Shown here piece after piece: positions 34,262 to 43,332 of a stretch of DNA of 64,000 nucleotides. The notes under the pieces are model-generated. The model did not search any database. It was not told the DNA's origin and saw only the letters and a list, made by a program, of their open reading frames with translations. Position numbers and translations under genes: made by a program. The DNA is from JAVJQS01 sp040218815. Its GTDB lineage: Bacteria; Bacteroidota; Bacteroidia; Flavobacteriales_E; Vicingaceae. Location: assembly GCA_040218815.1 (NCBI GenBank), contig JAVJQS010000004.1, positions 310,001-374,000 of the forward strand, written 5' to 3'. Positions within the stretch are counted from its first letter, which is position 1; the number at the start of each line of letters is the position of its first letter.

Positions 34262-35488
34262 TCAGTTCACAAAATACATTTCCAACTCCCCTTTTCCTTT
34301 AGCAAAGATCTTCCCACGAAAAAGACATGTAAAATCGTTTTTAATGAGTTCATAGGTAGATGAAGAAATATTGATTTTGCCGATCTCACTAGCTGACTCT
34401 ATCCTGCTGGCTGTATTTATGGTGTCTCCAAAAAGGTCATATGCGAATTTCTTTTTGCCAACAACTCCTGCTACTATCGTACCAGAATGTATCCCAACTC
34501 TCATCTTCCAGTTTATTTCATGGCTCTTATTTCTCTCCTCTAGGAAGGCAAGCATTCTTTTCGCAGCTCTAACGCACTTAACTGCATGATCCATTGTATC
34601 TTCTTCCAAGCCACATGCTGCCATATAGGCGTCACCAATAGTTTCAATTTTTTCAACTCCAGTTTCCTCCATAATTTCGTCGAACCTTCCAAAAATATCA
34701 TTGAGCTCATTGACCAATGTGATTTCCGAAATTGATGCTACAAGCTCAGTAAAACCTTCAAAGTCTGTAAACAGTATAGTTATATTCTTATGTCTTTTAG
34801 GAATTGTCTTACCGCTTTCTTTTAAGTCCTTAATTATATTTGCTGGAAGTATATTATGGAGAAGATCTTCTGATTTTTTCTGTTCAGCAATTAAAGATTC
34901 CTCTGATTTATCGATTAGCATAGACATACTCGATATGAGTATAAGGCAAATAAAACCAGTTATGCTGATATTGACTATTTGTGAAATATAAGGATCTAAT
35001 CCACCAAAATGAGCTGTTATATCCGACTGAAATATTACCGTTGCAATTAATGTCAGGCAAGCTAGAATACTAAAAACATGAGCAATATTCCTTGCCTTCC
35101 GGGGGAAAGTCATGTATGGTAGGATAATAATTAAGAAACAAATGACTTCAACCCCTGATGAATATCCCAACAGATAAAGAAACAAGAGAAGGGACATATA
35201 AGAAGCCAAAACAAGCCAAATAGAAGCCAGCACTCGCCAGCCTTTCCTATTAAATATTAATGCTAATAGAAACATCAATCCCAATAAACCATTGCTCCCA
35301 TAAATGACGATTGCATCTGTAAGAAAAAATGCAACTACCATCCAAATTGCATTATAAATTACTCCTAAAATTGAGGCAATATTGGTTACGCGCAAATACC
35401 TAATTTCAGTGATTGAAGATTTATTTTTTGCACCAATGTCAACCATTTTTTGAAAGAATGTAGATTGATTTTTATCAAAAGTTGACAT
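34262..35488 (-). CDS. Adenylate/guanylate cyclase with six-helix membrane sensor
   Basis: A 408-residue protein with about six membrane helices (40-190), a signalling helix (EDLLHNILPANIIKDLKESG, about 207-226) and a canonical class III domain: D242 (LFTDFEGF), D286 (IGDAYMA), and N358 and R362 (DTINTASRIES). Base selectors are E282 (KIETIGDAY, as in guanylate cyclases) and D351 (YDLFGD, as in adenylate cyclases), a mixed pair, so the product is not certain. It differs from the two other cyclases here and is probably a separate lineage. Confidence 0.88.
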   Translation of the reverse strand: MSTFDKNQSTFFQKMVDIGAKNKSSITEIRYLRVTNIASILGVIYNAIWMVVAFFLTDAIVIYGSNGLLGLMFLLALIFNRKGWRVLASIWLVLASYMSLLLFLYLLGYSSGVEVICFLIIILPYMTFPRKARNIAHVFSILACLTLIATVIFQSDITAHFGGLDPYISQIVNISITGFICLILISSMSMLIDKSEESLIAEQKKSEDLLHNILPANIIKDLKESGKTIPKRHKNITILFTDFEGFTELVASISEITLVNELNDIFGRFDEIMEETGVEKIETIGDAYMAACGLEEDTMDHAVKCVRAAKRMLAFLEERNKSHEINWKMRVGIHSGTIVAGVVGKKKFAYDLFGDTINTASRIESASEIGKINISSSTYELIKNDFTCLFRGKIFAKGKGELEMYFVN

Positions 35489-36285
35489 ATGCTCTTCTCA
35501 ATTTCTATGGTTTATTAACTTCTTCTTTATTGTGAAAAAAGCAATATATTGTGATAAACAAAAGTTTGTAATATACTTTAATAGTTTACTTTACTAGATC
35601 AAATTTATTAAATCCAACATTTGTTGATAGTCTTCTGTCTGAAAATTTCGATTTTGACATAATTGAAAGCTATTGAGGCCTGTAAGTTTACCTTTCCTCC
35701 TGAAGATTTTACAATATCAATTGTTGTTTCTTTTATTACGTTCCTTTAGCTATTCAGAGAAAAAACGTCCTTCTTAACCTTTTCAAAGAATTAGTGGAAG
35801 TTACAAAATGTGCGGAACTATTGTAGCTTAAAAGCTGAATTTAAGTAACAAACAATAAAAACAGGTGTAGTTAACAGAACAAACTGACTGTAAATTCAAG
35901 GGACTTATGTTATAACTATTTACTGTTTGTTGTATCGAAAACTCGAGTTGTTAAGAGATTTTCGGCTTATGTATTCGAATTACTTTTATAACAAATAAAA
36001 ACAGTTCTCGAACTAAGTTACTGAGCTTGCCAAAGCATCAGTTAATAAATACATCTAGTATATGGTATACCTATGAATTGAGGTTTTACGAAAAATACTG
36101 ATTTAGTTATAAAGTGATTTTCAATCTCAAAACTATAAGTTCTTTCTTTATAGAATCCCTAACTTTACCATCTTATTTATTAAGGTCTTCTGCTTTTTTA
36201 CTAGAAAAAATTACACGAGCTATTTCCGATGTAATTCATCGCTCTTACCTAGGCTTTAGAATAGTATGAATTGAATATAAGGGTT
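35489..36285. other. Gene-free AT-rich stretch
   Basis: About 800 bases between the divergent cyclase and the ketoacyl-ACP synthase-like gene. No frame looks protein-like on either strand, and no hairpin with a T-tract, tRNA-like fold or repeat shared with the rest of the window was seen. It presumably holds the two divergent promoters. Confidence 0.5.
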
Positions 36286-37359
36286 ATGATTTATAGTAAA
36301 ATTATAGGAACAGGAAGTTACATTCCGACACAGCAAATTAAAAATGAGGATTTTCTTGAGAATGAATTCTATGATACTGGTTCAGTAAAGCTGAAACGCG
36401 CAAACCAAGAGATTATTGATAAGTTTCTAGAAATTACCTCCATTACTGAAAGAAGATACGTTACTCCAGATTTAGTCACCTCTGATATTGCCTATTATGC
36501 TGCGCTTGAGGCTATAAATGCTGGAAAAATTGATAAGGAGTCATTAGACTATATAATTGTAGCGCATAATTTTGGAGATGTAAAAGAAGGTGCCAAGCAA
36601 CTGGATATCGTGCCAAGCTTGGCAGCAAGGGTAAAACATAAGCTTCAAATAGAAAACCCAAATACAGTTACTTATGATATCACTTTTGGTTGCCCTGGAT
36701 GGCTTCAAGCTGTTATACAGGCAGATTACTTTATAAAATCTGGTGATGCTAAAAAGGTATTACTTATAGGAGCAGAAATTTTATCAAGGGTTTGTGACCC
36801 GCACGATAGAGACAGTATGTTATATTCTGATGGCGCAGGAGCTACCTTGCTGGAAGCCGAGGAAAGTGAAGAGCCTACTGGGATTTTAGCCCATAAAACC
36901 CGATCTGATACATTACAATATTCCCAAATGTTATTTATGGGTAAATCCTATAAAACAGATACCAAAAACCAAGGAAATACTTTCTTAAAAATGAGTGGAC
37001 GGAAACTCTATCAATATGCGCTAGAAACTGTACCTGAAGCAATTAAACAATGCCTAGAAAAAGCTAATATAACGATTGATCAAATTTCTAAAGTGCTGAT
37101 TCATCAGGCAAATGAAAAAATGGATATTGCTATTCTAGAGCGGCTTTATGCACTTTATGATATCGTTGATATCCCTGAGCACATTATGCCAATGACAATA
37201 GGTACTCTTGGGAACTCATCTGTTGCAACAATTCCTACGCTACTAGACCTTATCATTAAAAATAAGCTGGCTCCTCATAATATTAATAAAGGAGATTTTA
37301 TCGTTTTTGCATCAGTTGGAGCTGGAATGAACATTAATGCAATGGTTTACAAAGTATAG
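36286..37359 (+). CDS. 3-oxoacyl-ACP synthase III (FabH)-like enzyme
   Basis: A 357-residue thiolase-fold condensing enzyme. The active-site triad is visible: Cys about 136 (TFGCPGW), His about 272 (LIHQANEKM) and Asn about 309 (TLGNSSVATIPT). KAS III enzymes join acetyl- or acyl-CoA to malonyl-ACP. The sequence around the Cys (TFGCPGWLQA rather than the usual ACSGF type) suggests a divergent branch that may act in secondary or specialised lipid synthesis rather than core FabH. ATG 36286 is preferred over a TTG at 36271. It is monocistronic, with non-coding DNA on both sides. Confidence 0.85.
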   Translation: MIYSKIIGTGSYIPTQQIKNEDFLENEFYDTGSVKLKRANQEIIDKFLEITSITERRYVTPDLVTSDIAYYAALEAINAGKIDKESLDYIIVAHNFGDVKEGAKQLDIVPSLAARVKHKLQIENPNTVTYDITFGCPGWLQAVIQADYFIKSGDAKKVLLIGAEILSRVCDPHDRDSMLYSDGAGATLLEAEESEEPTGILAHKTRSDTLQYSQMLFMGKSYKTDTKNQGNTFLKMSGRKLYQYALETVPEAIKQCLEKANITIDQISKVLIHQANEKMDIAILERLYALYDIVDIPEHIMPMTIGTLGNSSVATIPTLLDLIIKNKLAPHNINKGDFIVFASVGAGMNINAMVYKV

Positions 37360-37497
37360 ACTCAAGCCAGTAAAGAAGTTAACAATCCTTCCTTCAAATT
37401 ACTGTTGGATAGGTTTCAAATGCTCCACCTTAGAAAGAAGTTAGTTAAGTACTAAATAGAAGAAAAGGCCTAACTAAGCTATAAATACAGCCTTCCC

Positions 37498-38313
37498 CTA
37501 AAAATTAATCCTCACTGCTTCTCCAGTTAATAAACCTGGCTTAAAATTGGGGATTTCTTGGCCATTTATAGCAATACTTACCGTGTTGGGCCCAGAAGAA
37601 CCTTCATTAAGCGCAAAAACCACCAAATCATTAGGGCCTGGAGTTAACAATCCAGTAGAAAAATTAAAGTCTGTGCCAGCTTTTAATAGGGTATGGTTTT
37701 CAATGATCCATTTTTCGTTTAAATAAACAGATACAATGTCACCGTCTTCAGCAGCATTATCCCATAAGCGAATAGTAAAAAAACTTTGAGAAGGCGGAAT
37801 ATTCACCTGCTCATTATTTAGTTCATAAGTGCTCGGATCGAGTTTGGAACAGGAAGTGTTAATGCGAATCTGAAGTTTATTTCCCTCCACTCCTAATTCA
37901 TCTTGGGTATTAAAATCTAAAATGATGTGATTCAGTTCTTGCGCTTCAGCTTGACTTGAGAACGTCACATCAAAGGTATAGGTCACACTTTTATCATTGA
38001 TGATTAAGTCTTCACGATTAACCGATCTTGTATAATTATTGGGTGTAATTTCAGAATTGTCAGTACGGTAAAAAACAGGGAAATTGTTTACACGGTCTAA
38101 GCACTCAGAAGAACGGTTAAATTCAAAGCTAACATTAGCTCTCAAAGTAACTGTATTATTACATGGGTCTTCCAACAACTGGTAAGATGGTCGACTTACT
38201 TTAAAGCGCTTACATGCGTCTTGCTCAACATCTAAGTCAATTGACTTATCCGTGCATGCAAAGAGTAAGAGAGCAGTCATAATCATGAAAAGATGCGCTT
38301 TTATGTGCTTCAT
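37498..38313 (-). CDS. Lipoprotein sharing a C-terminal domain with its upstream neighbour
   Basis: A 271-residue protein with lipobox LLFAC (Cys about 20). The C-terminal region (about 165-271) contains IRLWDNAAEDGDIVSVYLNE and WIIENHTL, and is clearly homologous to the C-terminus of the protein at 38317 (IIWDHQTEDGDIVSLNLNN, WILENYEL). The middle is beta-rich with paired cysteines (ACKRF, DPCNNT, SECLDR). It starts three bases after the neighbour's stop, so the two form an operon. Probably a surface or periplasmic binding protein; the domain's ligand is unknown. Confidence 0.7.
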   Translation of the reverse strand: MKHIKAHLFMIMTALLLFACTDKSIDLDVEQDACKRFKVSRPSYQLLEDPCNNTVTLRANVSFEFNRSSECLDRVNNFPVFYRTDNSEITPNNYTRSVNREDLIINDKSVTYTFDVTFSSQAEAQELNHIILDFNTQDELGVEGNKLQIRINTSCSKLDPSTYELNNEQVNIPPSQSFFTIRLWDNAAEDGDIVSVYLNEKWIIENHTLLKAGTDFNFSTGLLTPGPNDLVVFALNEGSSGPNTVSIAINGQEIPNFKPGLLTGEAVRINF

Positions 38314-38316
38314 ATT

Positions 38317-39450
38317 CTACTTTTTATACTTGATCTGTAGTGTTCCACTTTCTTTAAAATCTGACTGCAGCGTTATTCTATGTTTCTTTTCACCATCATC
38401 TACTATTAAAGCAGCTGTATTGGGTTTAATCCTACCTAAGTTCAAGGCATGAAGCACAAAGGTGTTCAATCCTTCACGCAATTGTACTTCAAACTCATAC
38501 TTTTCATTTTTTAGCTCGTAATTTTCTAATATCCACTCATTATTCAGGTTCAAAGAAACAATATCTCCATCCTCCGTCTGGTGATCCCAAATAATTATTT
38601 TAACTGTCCCTGAATGCACTGTGATTTTATCCCTAATTGCCAAATCTCTATCGAGAATTTCAGTTGGTTCTTTTTTAGTAACATCAATTGCAATATCTTC
38701 TGGCTTAAACTTTTTTACTTTTTCTTTTTTATCAAAATGACGTAAACGGTAATGGAATCCCACCGTTAAGGCAACCGAATTACCATTTGAACTTAAGTCA
38801 TCGGTTTTAGTTTGTTGTGTCACATTATCAGTTATGGTATAAGTGCTTTCAAATACTTGAGATTGGCCAAGATTATAGCGAAACCCTAAGCTCAAAAGAT
38901 TGCCCTTATAAAATTTATGTTGAATACCAATTTCAGGTATAAATGAAATATTAGATTCAGTATAGTTGGTAGTGAAATCTAAGGTGCGATCAATATCTTG
39001 ACTGCTTATTTCAAAAGAGTTTTGAGCTGAAATGGTTTCAGCAGAGTAAATATTTTGTGAAACTGCAAACTTTCCATAGATATAGCTATCAGTTTTTTTA
39101 ATTCTAAAAAAGCTTGATATAGCTGCATAGTAATTCCAATACATGTTGGTGTTTTTAAGATTGATGGAAAAATCATCTACTTCATTAGAAAAATCATCAT
39201 CTCTTAACTTTACTCTACTCCAATGCTGACCGATGCCAGCTTCAATCGCTATTCGATCAAACATTCTAAAATTAACTGAAAGCTGTCCACCTAAACGAGG
39301 AGAGTAGTTTTTTTGACCAAGTAAGGTATTGTTTAATTCAGTGCCTCCCATGATGCCTCCCATAAGCTCTCCACCCACGTACAAGTCATGTTGAGCAAAG
39401 GAAAATTGTTGTAACCACAAGAAAAGAATAAAGTAAACTAACTTCTTCAA
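38317..39450 (-). CDS. Outer-membrane beta-barrel protein with extra C-terminal domain
   Basis: A 377-residue protein with a signal peptide (ending FSFAQ) and a barrel-like region (about 20-255) with alternating aromatic strands (LYVGGELMGGIMGG, ALTVGFHYRLRHF). A linker leads to a C-terminal globular domain (about 275-377) that it shares with the downstream lipoprotein. The barrel would sit in the outer membrane with the extra domain in the periplasm or at the surface. It is the first gene of the two-gene operon. Confidence 0.75.
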   Translation of the reverse strand: MKKLVYFILFLWLQQFSFAQHDLYVGGELMGGIMGGTELNNTLLGQKNYSPRLGGQLSVNFRMFDRIAIEAGIGQHWSRVKLRDDDFSNEVDDFSINLKNTNMYWNYYAAISSFFRIKKTDSYIYGKFAVSQNIYSAETISAQNSFEISSQDIDRTLDFTTNYTESNISFIPEIGIQHKFYKGNLLSLGFRYNLGQSQVFESTYTITDNVTQQTKTDDLSSNGNSVALTVGFHYRLRHFDKKEKVKKFKPEDIAIDVTKKEPTEILDRDLAIRDKITVHSGTVKIIIWDHQTEDGDIVSLNLNNEWILENYELKNEKYEFEVQLREGLNTFVLHALNLGRIKPNTAALIVDDGEKKHRITLQSDFKESGTLQIKYKK

Positions 39451-39652
39451 AGGCTTTATTTAAAAAACCAAAGATGAGGAAATATATCTCTTTAATTTAA
39501 ACTCATGTAAATTGATTTAATGCAATTATTTAGAAATATGGAATATGATGCTAATTATTGAAATTAAAAAGAAGAAGAAAATTGATATAATAAAAGAGGC
39601 GTGGGAGCTATCTTAACCTGATGTAAACGTCTCTATATTTATAATTAAGTTT

Positions 39653-39820
39653 TCAGTCTTTGTCATTTAACTCTAATTCTCTATTCTTCTTCAAATTCTT
39701 CTTTTGGATTCGGTTTTGAATGTATGTCATTCTTAATAAACCAATCATATAGACTATAAAAACTATACTGCCAAAGATGAAAATTGTAGTATCACTTACC
39801 ATTATTCTAGCTAGTGTCAT
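39653..39820 (-). CDS. Tiny single-span membrane protein
   Basis: A 55-residue frame: one membrane helix (about residues 12-30, TTIFIFGSIVFIVYMIGLL) followed by a basic, then acidic, tail (QKKNLKKNRELELNDKD). It begins two bases after the stop of the other tiny gene (39823-39990), so the two look like an operon. An alternative start is Met7. It is too short for homology to be judged by eye, but the positive-inside tail and tandem arrangement favour a real gene. Confidence 0.55.
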   Translation of the reverse strand: MTLARIMVSDTTIFIFGSIVFIVYMIGLLRMTYIQNRIQKKNLKKNRELELNDKD

Positions 39821-39822
39821 CT

Positions 39823-39990
39823 TTATTGCTTATTTGTAAGGTGAATATAAATGCCGAACGCTAATATTGAAGGAACCCAAATTCCAACGAACTGTCCTGC
39901 CTCCTTTTGTCCATTGAACCACAAGTACACTGAAAGTAAAAAACTTATAAAAGCTAATAATACTGGATAATATTTTTGAAACCAATTCAT
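39823..39990 (-). CDS. Tiny two-span membrane protein
   Basis: A 55-residue frame starting MNWFQKYYPVLLAFISFLLS, with two helices (about 8-25 and 33-50) joined by NGQKEAGQF and ending HLTNKQ. Frames with this beginning and a GIWVPSILAFGIY second helix recur in Bacteroidota (from memory), supporting a real gene. It is upstream of, and coupled to, the second tiny gene, and divergent from the rhodopsin gene 262 bases away. Function unknown. Confidence 0.6.
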   Translation of the reverse strand: MNWFQKYYPVLLAFISFLLSVYLWFNGQKEAGQFVGIWVPSILAFGIYIHLTNKQ

Positions 39991-40252
39991 GAAAACTAAA
40001 CATAGAAGAATAGAATATGTTCAGAACTAGAAATTTTGGTGGTTTTAAGCTATTTTTTCATTAATAGCTATGTAAAAATCCTTGTTTTCTCATTTCAAAA
40101 AAAGTTAATTATTTTTTAAATGCCATAAATGCCTTATATATAGGAATATAGCTGAATTTAACACCTATTTTGTTTAACTTTTTTTAATATCTATTAAACA
40201 AAAGGAAAGTGAATGCTGTTTTTTCTTAAGTATTAACTAAAAACTAAATATT

Positions 40253-41005
40253 ATGCAACTATTAGATGTGTTAACTATTCCAAAAGACGATCCAATCGCC
40301 TTTACATTTTTTACCGGTTATATGGCTATGCTAGCCGCTTCCATCTTTTTCTTTTTTGAACGGGGCTCAGTCGATGGCAAGTGGAAACTCTCTCTCCTCG
40401 TCTCAGCATTAATTACCTTCATTGCTGCTGTTCATTATTACTATATGAAGGATTATTACATTGCAACAGGTGAAAATCCAACAGCATTGAGATATATTGA
40501 CTGGACTCTAACGGTTCCATTAATGTGTGTTGAGTTTTACCTACTTACAAAAGCGGCTGGTGCTAAAAAATCTTTATTATGGAAATTAATTTTAGCCGCT
40601 GTCGTTATGCTTGTGTTCGGATACATAGGTGAAGCATTTAATCCTGAAGGGGGAAGCACATCTCATTCTGTAACTTACGGCATCCTATCTACATTAGGAT
40701 ATGTATATATCCTGTATACTGCTTGGGCAGGAGAAGTTGCTAAACTCGCAAAAGACTCTAACAATCCTGCAATAGTTAGGAGTGTTCGCACATTAGCGTG
40801 GTTTGTATTAGTAGGATGGGCGATTTATCCAATAGGTTACATGTGTATGCCAGGTGGATGGTTAAACACTGCGTTTGGTTGGGGTTCTGAAAATGTAGAT
40901 TTATTCTACAACATTGCAGATGCCATCAACAAAATTGGATTTGGTCTAGTAGTATATGGACTTGCTGCTAGCGAAACAGCCAAAATGAGAGCTGAAAAAG
41001 CTTAA
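40253..41005 (+). CDS. Proteorhodopsin-type light-driven proton pump
   Basis: A 250-residue seven-helix retinal protein. In helix C, R80, D83 (Schiff-base counterion/acceptor), T87 and E94 (donor) give the DTE motif of outward proton pumps; M91 at the spectral-tuning site predicts green absorption; H61 matches the proton-acceptor partner His of proteorhodopsin; K227 (ADAINKIGFG) binds retinal. Hand alignment of helix E to proteorhodopsin puts G143 (TYGILST) at the F152 position, leaving a possible fenestration for a carotenoid antenna. A TTG, 19 bases, TA promoter-like pair lies at 40170-40193. The retinal-forming blh gene follows after a terminator. Confidence 0.95.
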   Translation: MQLLDVLTIPKDDPIAFTFFTGYMAMLAASIFFFFERGSVDGKWKLSLLVSALITFIAAVHYYYMKDYYIATGENPTALRYIDWTLTVPLMCVEFYLLTKAAGAKKSLLWKLILAAVVMLVFGYIGEAFNPEGGSTSHSVTYGILSTLGYVYILYTAWAGEVAKLAKDSNNPAIVRSVRTLAWFVLVGWAIYPIGYMCMPGGWLNTAFGWGSENVDLFYNIADAINKIGFGLVVYGLAASETAKMRAEKA

Positions 41006-41022
41006 CTATATAAAATAGTATT

Positions 41023-41054
41023 AGAGGAGTAGTTCGACTACTCCTCTTTTTTTT
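41023..41054 (+). terminator. Rho-independent terminator between rhodopsin and blh
   Basis: AGAGGAGTAGT (41023-41033), loop TCG, and ACTACTCCTCT (41037-41047) form a perfect 11-bp stem running into a tract of eight T (41047-41054). It ends 11 bases before the blh ATG, so blh would depend on read-through or on its own promoter. Confidence 0.9.
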
Positions 41055-41065
41055 ACTTAAAACAG

Positions 41066-41965
41066 ATGCCTAAATCCGTACTTTTATATATTGCTACAGC
41101 CTTGCTCTTAGTGCAACTGTTTTCCTTGTCTAATGAAACTGTAAACCTTTCATTGAATATATTTTCATTTGCAGCCATTTTAACCATTGGTGTTGCACAT
41201 GGCTCTATTGATCATGTGTTGTTCAATAATAAAAGGAATATATCTCAGTCAGTTTTTATTCTTATTTACCTGCTTACTCTTTTGGCCAATGTCGCATTAT
41301 GGCTACTTCTACCTGAATTTGCCTTATTGTTTTTTTTGGTCTTTTCGGCTTACCATTTTGGACAATCTCAGTTTGTAGAATTAAAAATTCCACGGAAGTG
41401 GTTGAGTAAAATTCTTTATTTTTCTTGGGGAGCAGCAATTTTATCGGGCTTAATTTATTTCAATAGACAAGAAATTAATGAACTGTTCTTTGATTCAATT
41501 TCAAGCAGCACTACCTTCCAGTTGCTCTTAGCTGAATCAGGAACGCTTTTAATCCTATTTTCGGCAATCTTTTTAATAACAAGTCTAGTATTAAGAAAGC
41601 TCCAATATGTTTCTACTCAAAACTTAGCATTAGAAATGGTTCAAATCATATTGATTCTAGCTTCTTTCTATCTTTTTCCTGTGATTATTGGGTTTTCCTT
41701 ATACTTTATAATCTTACATTCCTTTAGAGTTCTTCTGCAGGAATATGATTACTTAAAGGAGTCTGCTAAAATTAAAAGTATCCTCCAGTTTGTTAAGCTT
41801 CTACTTCCTTTTACTCTGCTTTCTTCTGTTGGTTTAGGCTTAATGGTTATGGCTGTTTATTTCTTCAAAATCCAATTGAACCTTCCTGTTCAACTGCTCA
41901 TATTAACTTCAGCCATCACATTGCCTCATGTATTGGTAATGGAATACTTCTATTCTAGTAAGTAA
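41066..41965 (+). CDS. blh: Brp/Blh-family beta-carotene 15,15'-dioxygenase
   Basis: A 299-residue polytopic membrane enzyme that splits beta-carotene into two retinals for the rhodopsin next to it. Iron-binding histidines are visible in GVAHGSIDH (H45, H50) and AYHFGQSQ (H97), with a further His in ILHSFRVLLQEYDYL (about 218). About eight helices are predicted and the length is normal for the family. It is separated from the rhodopsin gene by a strong terminator, which probably keeps its expression below that of the pump. Confidence 0.92.
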   Translation: MPKSVLLYIATALLLVQLFSLSNETVNLSLNIFSFAAILTIGVAHGSIDHVLFNNKRNISQSVFILIYLLTLLANVALWLLLPEFALLFFLVFSAYHFGQSQFVELKIPRKWLSKILYFSWGAAILSGLIYFNRQEINELFFDSISSSTTFQLLLAESGTLLILFSAIFLITSLVLRKLQYVSTQNLALEMVQIILILASFYLFPVIIGFSLYFIILHSFRVLLQEYDYLKESAKIKSILQFVKLLLPFTLLSSVGLGLMVMAVYFFKIQLNLPVQLLILTSAITLPHVLVMEYFYSSK

Positions 41966-42000
41966 GGGGTAATAAGTTTTATTATGCTTAGGGTTAAATG

Positions 42001-42033
42001 TATAAAAAAGGCAACTGTAAATACAGTTGCCTT
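42001..42033 (-). terminator. Rho-independent terminator of the minus-strand gene at 42061
   Basis: AAGGCAACTGTA (42008-42019), loop AA, and TACAGTTGCCTT (42022-42033) form a 12-bp stem. Read on the minus strand it is followed by a T-tract (complement of the A run 42004-42009), 28 bases after the stop of the pyridoxamine-oxidase-type gene. On the plus strand it may also stop transcripts from blh, though the T-tract there is weak. Confidence 0.8.
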
Positions 42034-42060
42034 AGAAATTTGGTTCAGTTATTTCTACTT

Positions 42061-42543
42061 TTATACTTCTATTGATTCATGTTCACCAATATCAGCTTGC
42101 TTTCCTGTAGCCCAAGCTTTACCGAACTCAAACAGTTGAGTTAACTTATTATTTTCATTTGTCCAATAAGCTGCTTTTTCCATCTGAACTTTTATGAGTG
42201 AAATTGTTGGATCATCTATCCCATCAGGAAACCATGCTTTTACCATAGGATTCATTAATTCTTTCATTTTTTGCTCATCTTTATGAACACTCGCTTCTCC
42301 AGAAATACTCACATATACCTGATTCTTTGTATCGCTAATATTAATGTTCACTTGCGGGTGCGCTTCAATCTCATTGGCTTTACAACTATTCTCATTGCTA
42401 AAAAACCAAATACTACCATCTTTATTAATCTCGCTAATTCCCATCGGACGTGATTTCAATAATCCGTCATTCTGTTTGGTAGTAAGCATTGATACATTAT
42501 GATTTTCAACTAAATTCAATAATTTATTATAATTCGTTTCCAT
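42061..42543 (-). CDS. Pyridoxamine 5'-phosphate oxidase-family / general stress protein 26-like
   Basis: A 160-residue split-barrel flavoprotein-like protein: MLTTKQNDGLLKSRPM (FMN phosphate region), DGSIWFFSNENSCKANEI, NVNISDTKNQVYVSISGEA and a C-terminal KAAYWTNENNKL typical of the GS26 group. The family binds FMN or F420 and reduces or oxidises small substrates, often under stress; the substrate is unknown. It ends close to a strong terminator. The three redox genes 42061-44397 share a strand but have separate gaps of 130 and 32 bases. Confidence 0.85.
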   Translation of the reverse strand: METNYNKLLNLVENHNVSMLTTKQNDGLLKSRPMGISEINKDGSIWFFSNENSCKANEIEAHPQVNINISDTKNQVYVSISGEASVHKDEQKMKELMNPMVKAWFPDGIDDPTISLIKVQMEKAAYWTNENNKLTQLFEFGKAWATGKQADIGEHESIEV

Positions 42544-42673
42544 ATTCTATTTTTCTTTTAATTTCTAATTAATGTGCAAATTCTATTCCAAGCACCTTAT
42601 GCTGCGAAAGCTGGATTTTAATGCTTTATCGTGTAGAATTTATTTAACACCTGTAAACAAAAAAATTATGCTA

Positions 42674-43300
42674 CTAAATACTGTTTACTGCAGTTTTGAT
42701 CTGATCACTACCTGATAGTATTTCATAAGTAGTATCTCTAGCAACATCATTGCTTAAACTGGCCACTAAGGCTTTAGCCACATCATCTCTAGATATGCTT
42801 CCTTGCTCTCCTAATGATTTCTGAGCTCTTATCTTACCTGTTCCAGCTTCATCAGTTAAGGCTCCCGGACGAACAATTGAATAGGGTAATAAACTCGCTT
42901 TTAAGAAGTCATCCGCCTTTTGTTTAGCAACTAAATAATCTTTTAATGAAGGAACTGTTTCAGGCTGATTAGCACCCATTGAGCTGAGCATTACAAACTT
43001 CTTGATATCTGCCTTTCGACCTACTTCCACCATTTTTTTTGCTCCATCTAAATCAACCGCTTTAAGGTTTTTACCTTTTGATCCTGCAGCAAAAACAATC
43101 TTATCAATATTTTTTCCGGTATGAGAGACGTCTTTTTCTAAGTCTGCTAATACCGTTTTTATTCCTTTATCTTCAAATTGCCCAAGCTGCTCCTCTTTTC
43201 TTACCATCGCGATCGGCGAATAGCCATCAGTTTTTACTAATTGATGAACTACTTTTTTTCCTATGGCGCCATTTGCACCTACTACTAATACATTTTCCAT
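42674..43300 (-). CDS. NAD(P)-binding (atypical SDR, NmrA/YwnB-like) protein
   Basis: A 208-residue Rossmann-fold protein. It starts with VLVVGANGAIGKKVV (glycine-rich dinucleotide-binding loop), then VMLSSMGANQPE and YSIVRPGALTDEAGTG, the pattern of atypical short-chain dehydrogenases such as YwnB/SDR_a5. The canonical YxxxK is not intact in the usual form (DYLVAKQKAD carries Y and K), so redox activity is possible. It may be a stress-related reductase with the adjacent alcohol dehydrogenase. Confidence 0.85.
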   Translation of the reverse strand: MENVLVVGANGAIGKKVVHQLVKTDGYSPIAMVRKEEQLGQFEDKGIKTVLADLEKDVSHTGKNIDKIVFAAGSKGKNLKAVDLDGAKKMVEVGRKADIKKFVMLSSMGANQPETVPSLKDYLVAKQKADDFLKASLLPYSIVRPGALTDEAGTGKIRAQKSLGEQGSISRDDVAKALVASLSNDVARDTTYEILSGSDQIKTAVNSI

Positions 43301-43332
43301 AATCTACTTTAATTTTAGTATTCTAATATTTT

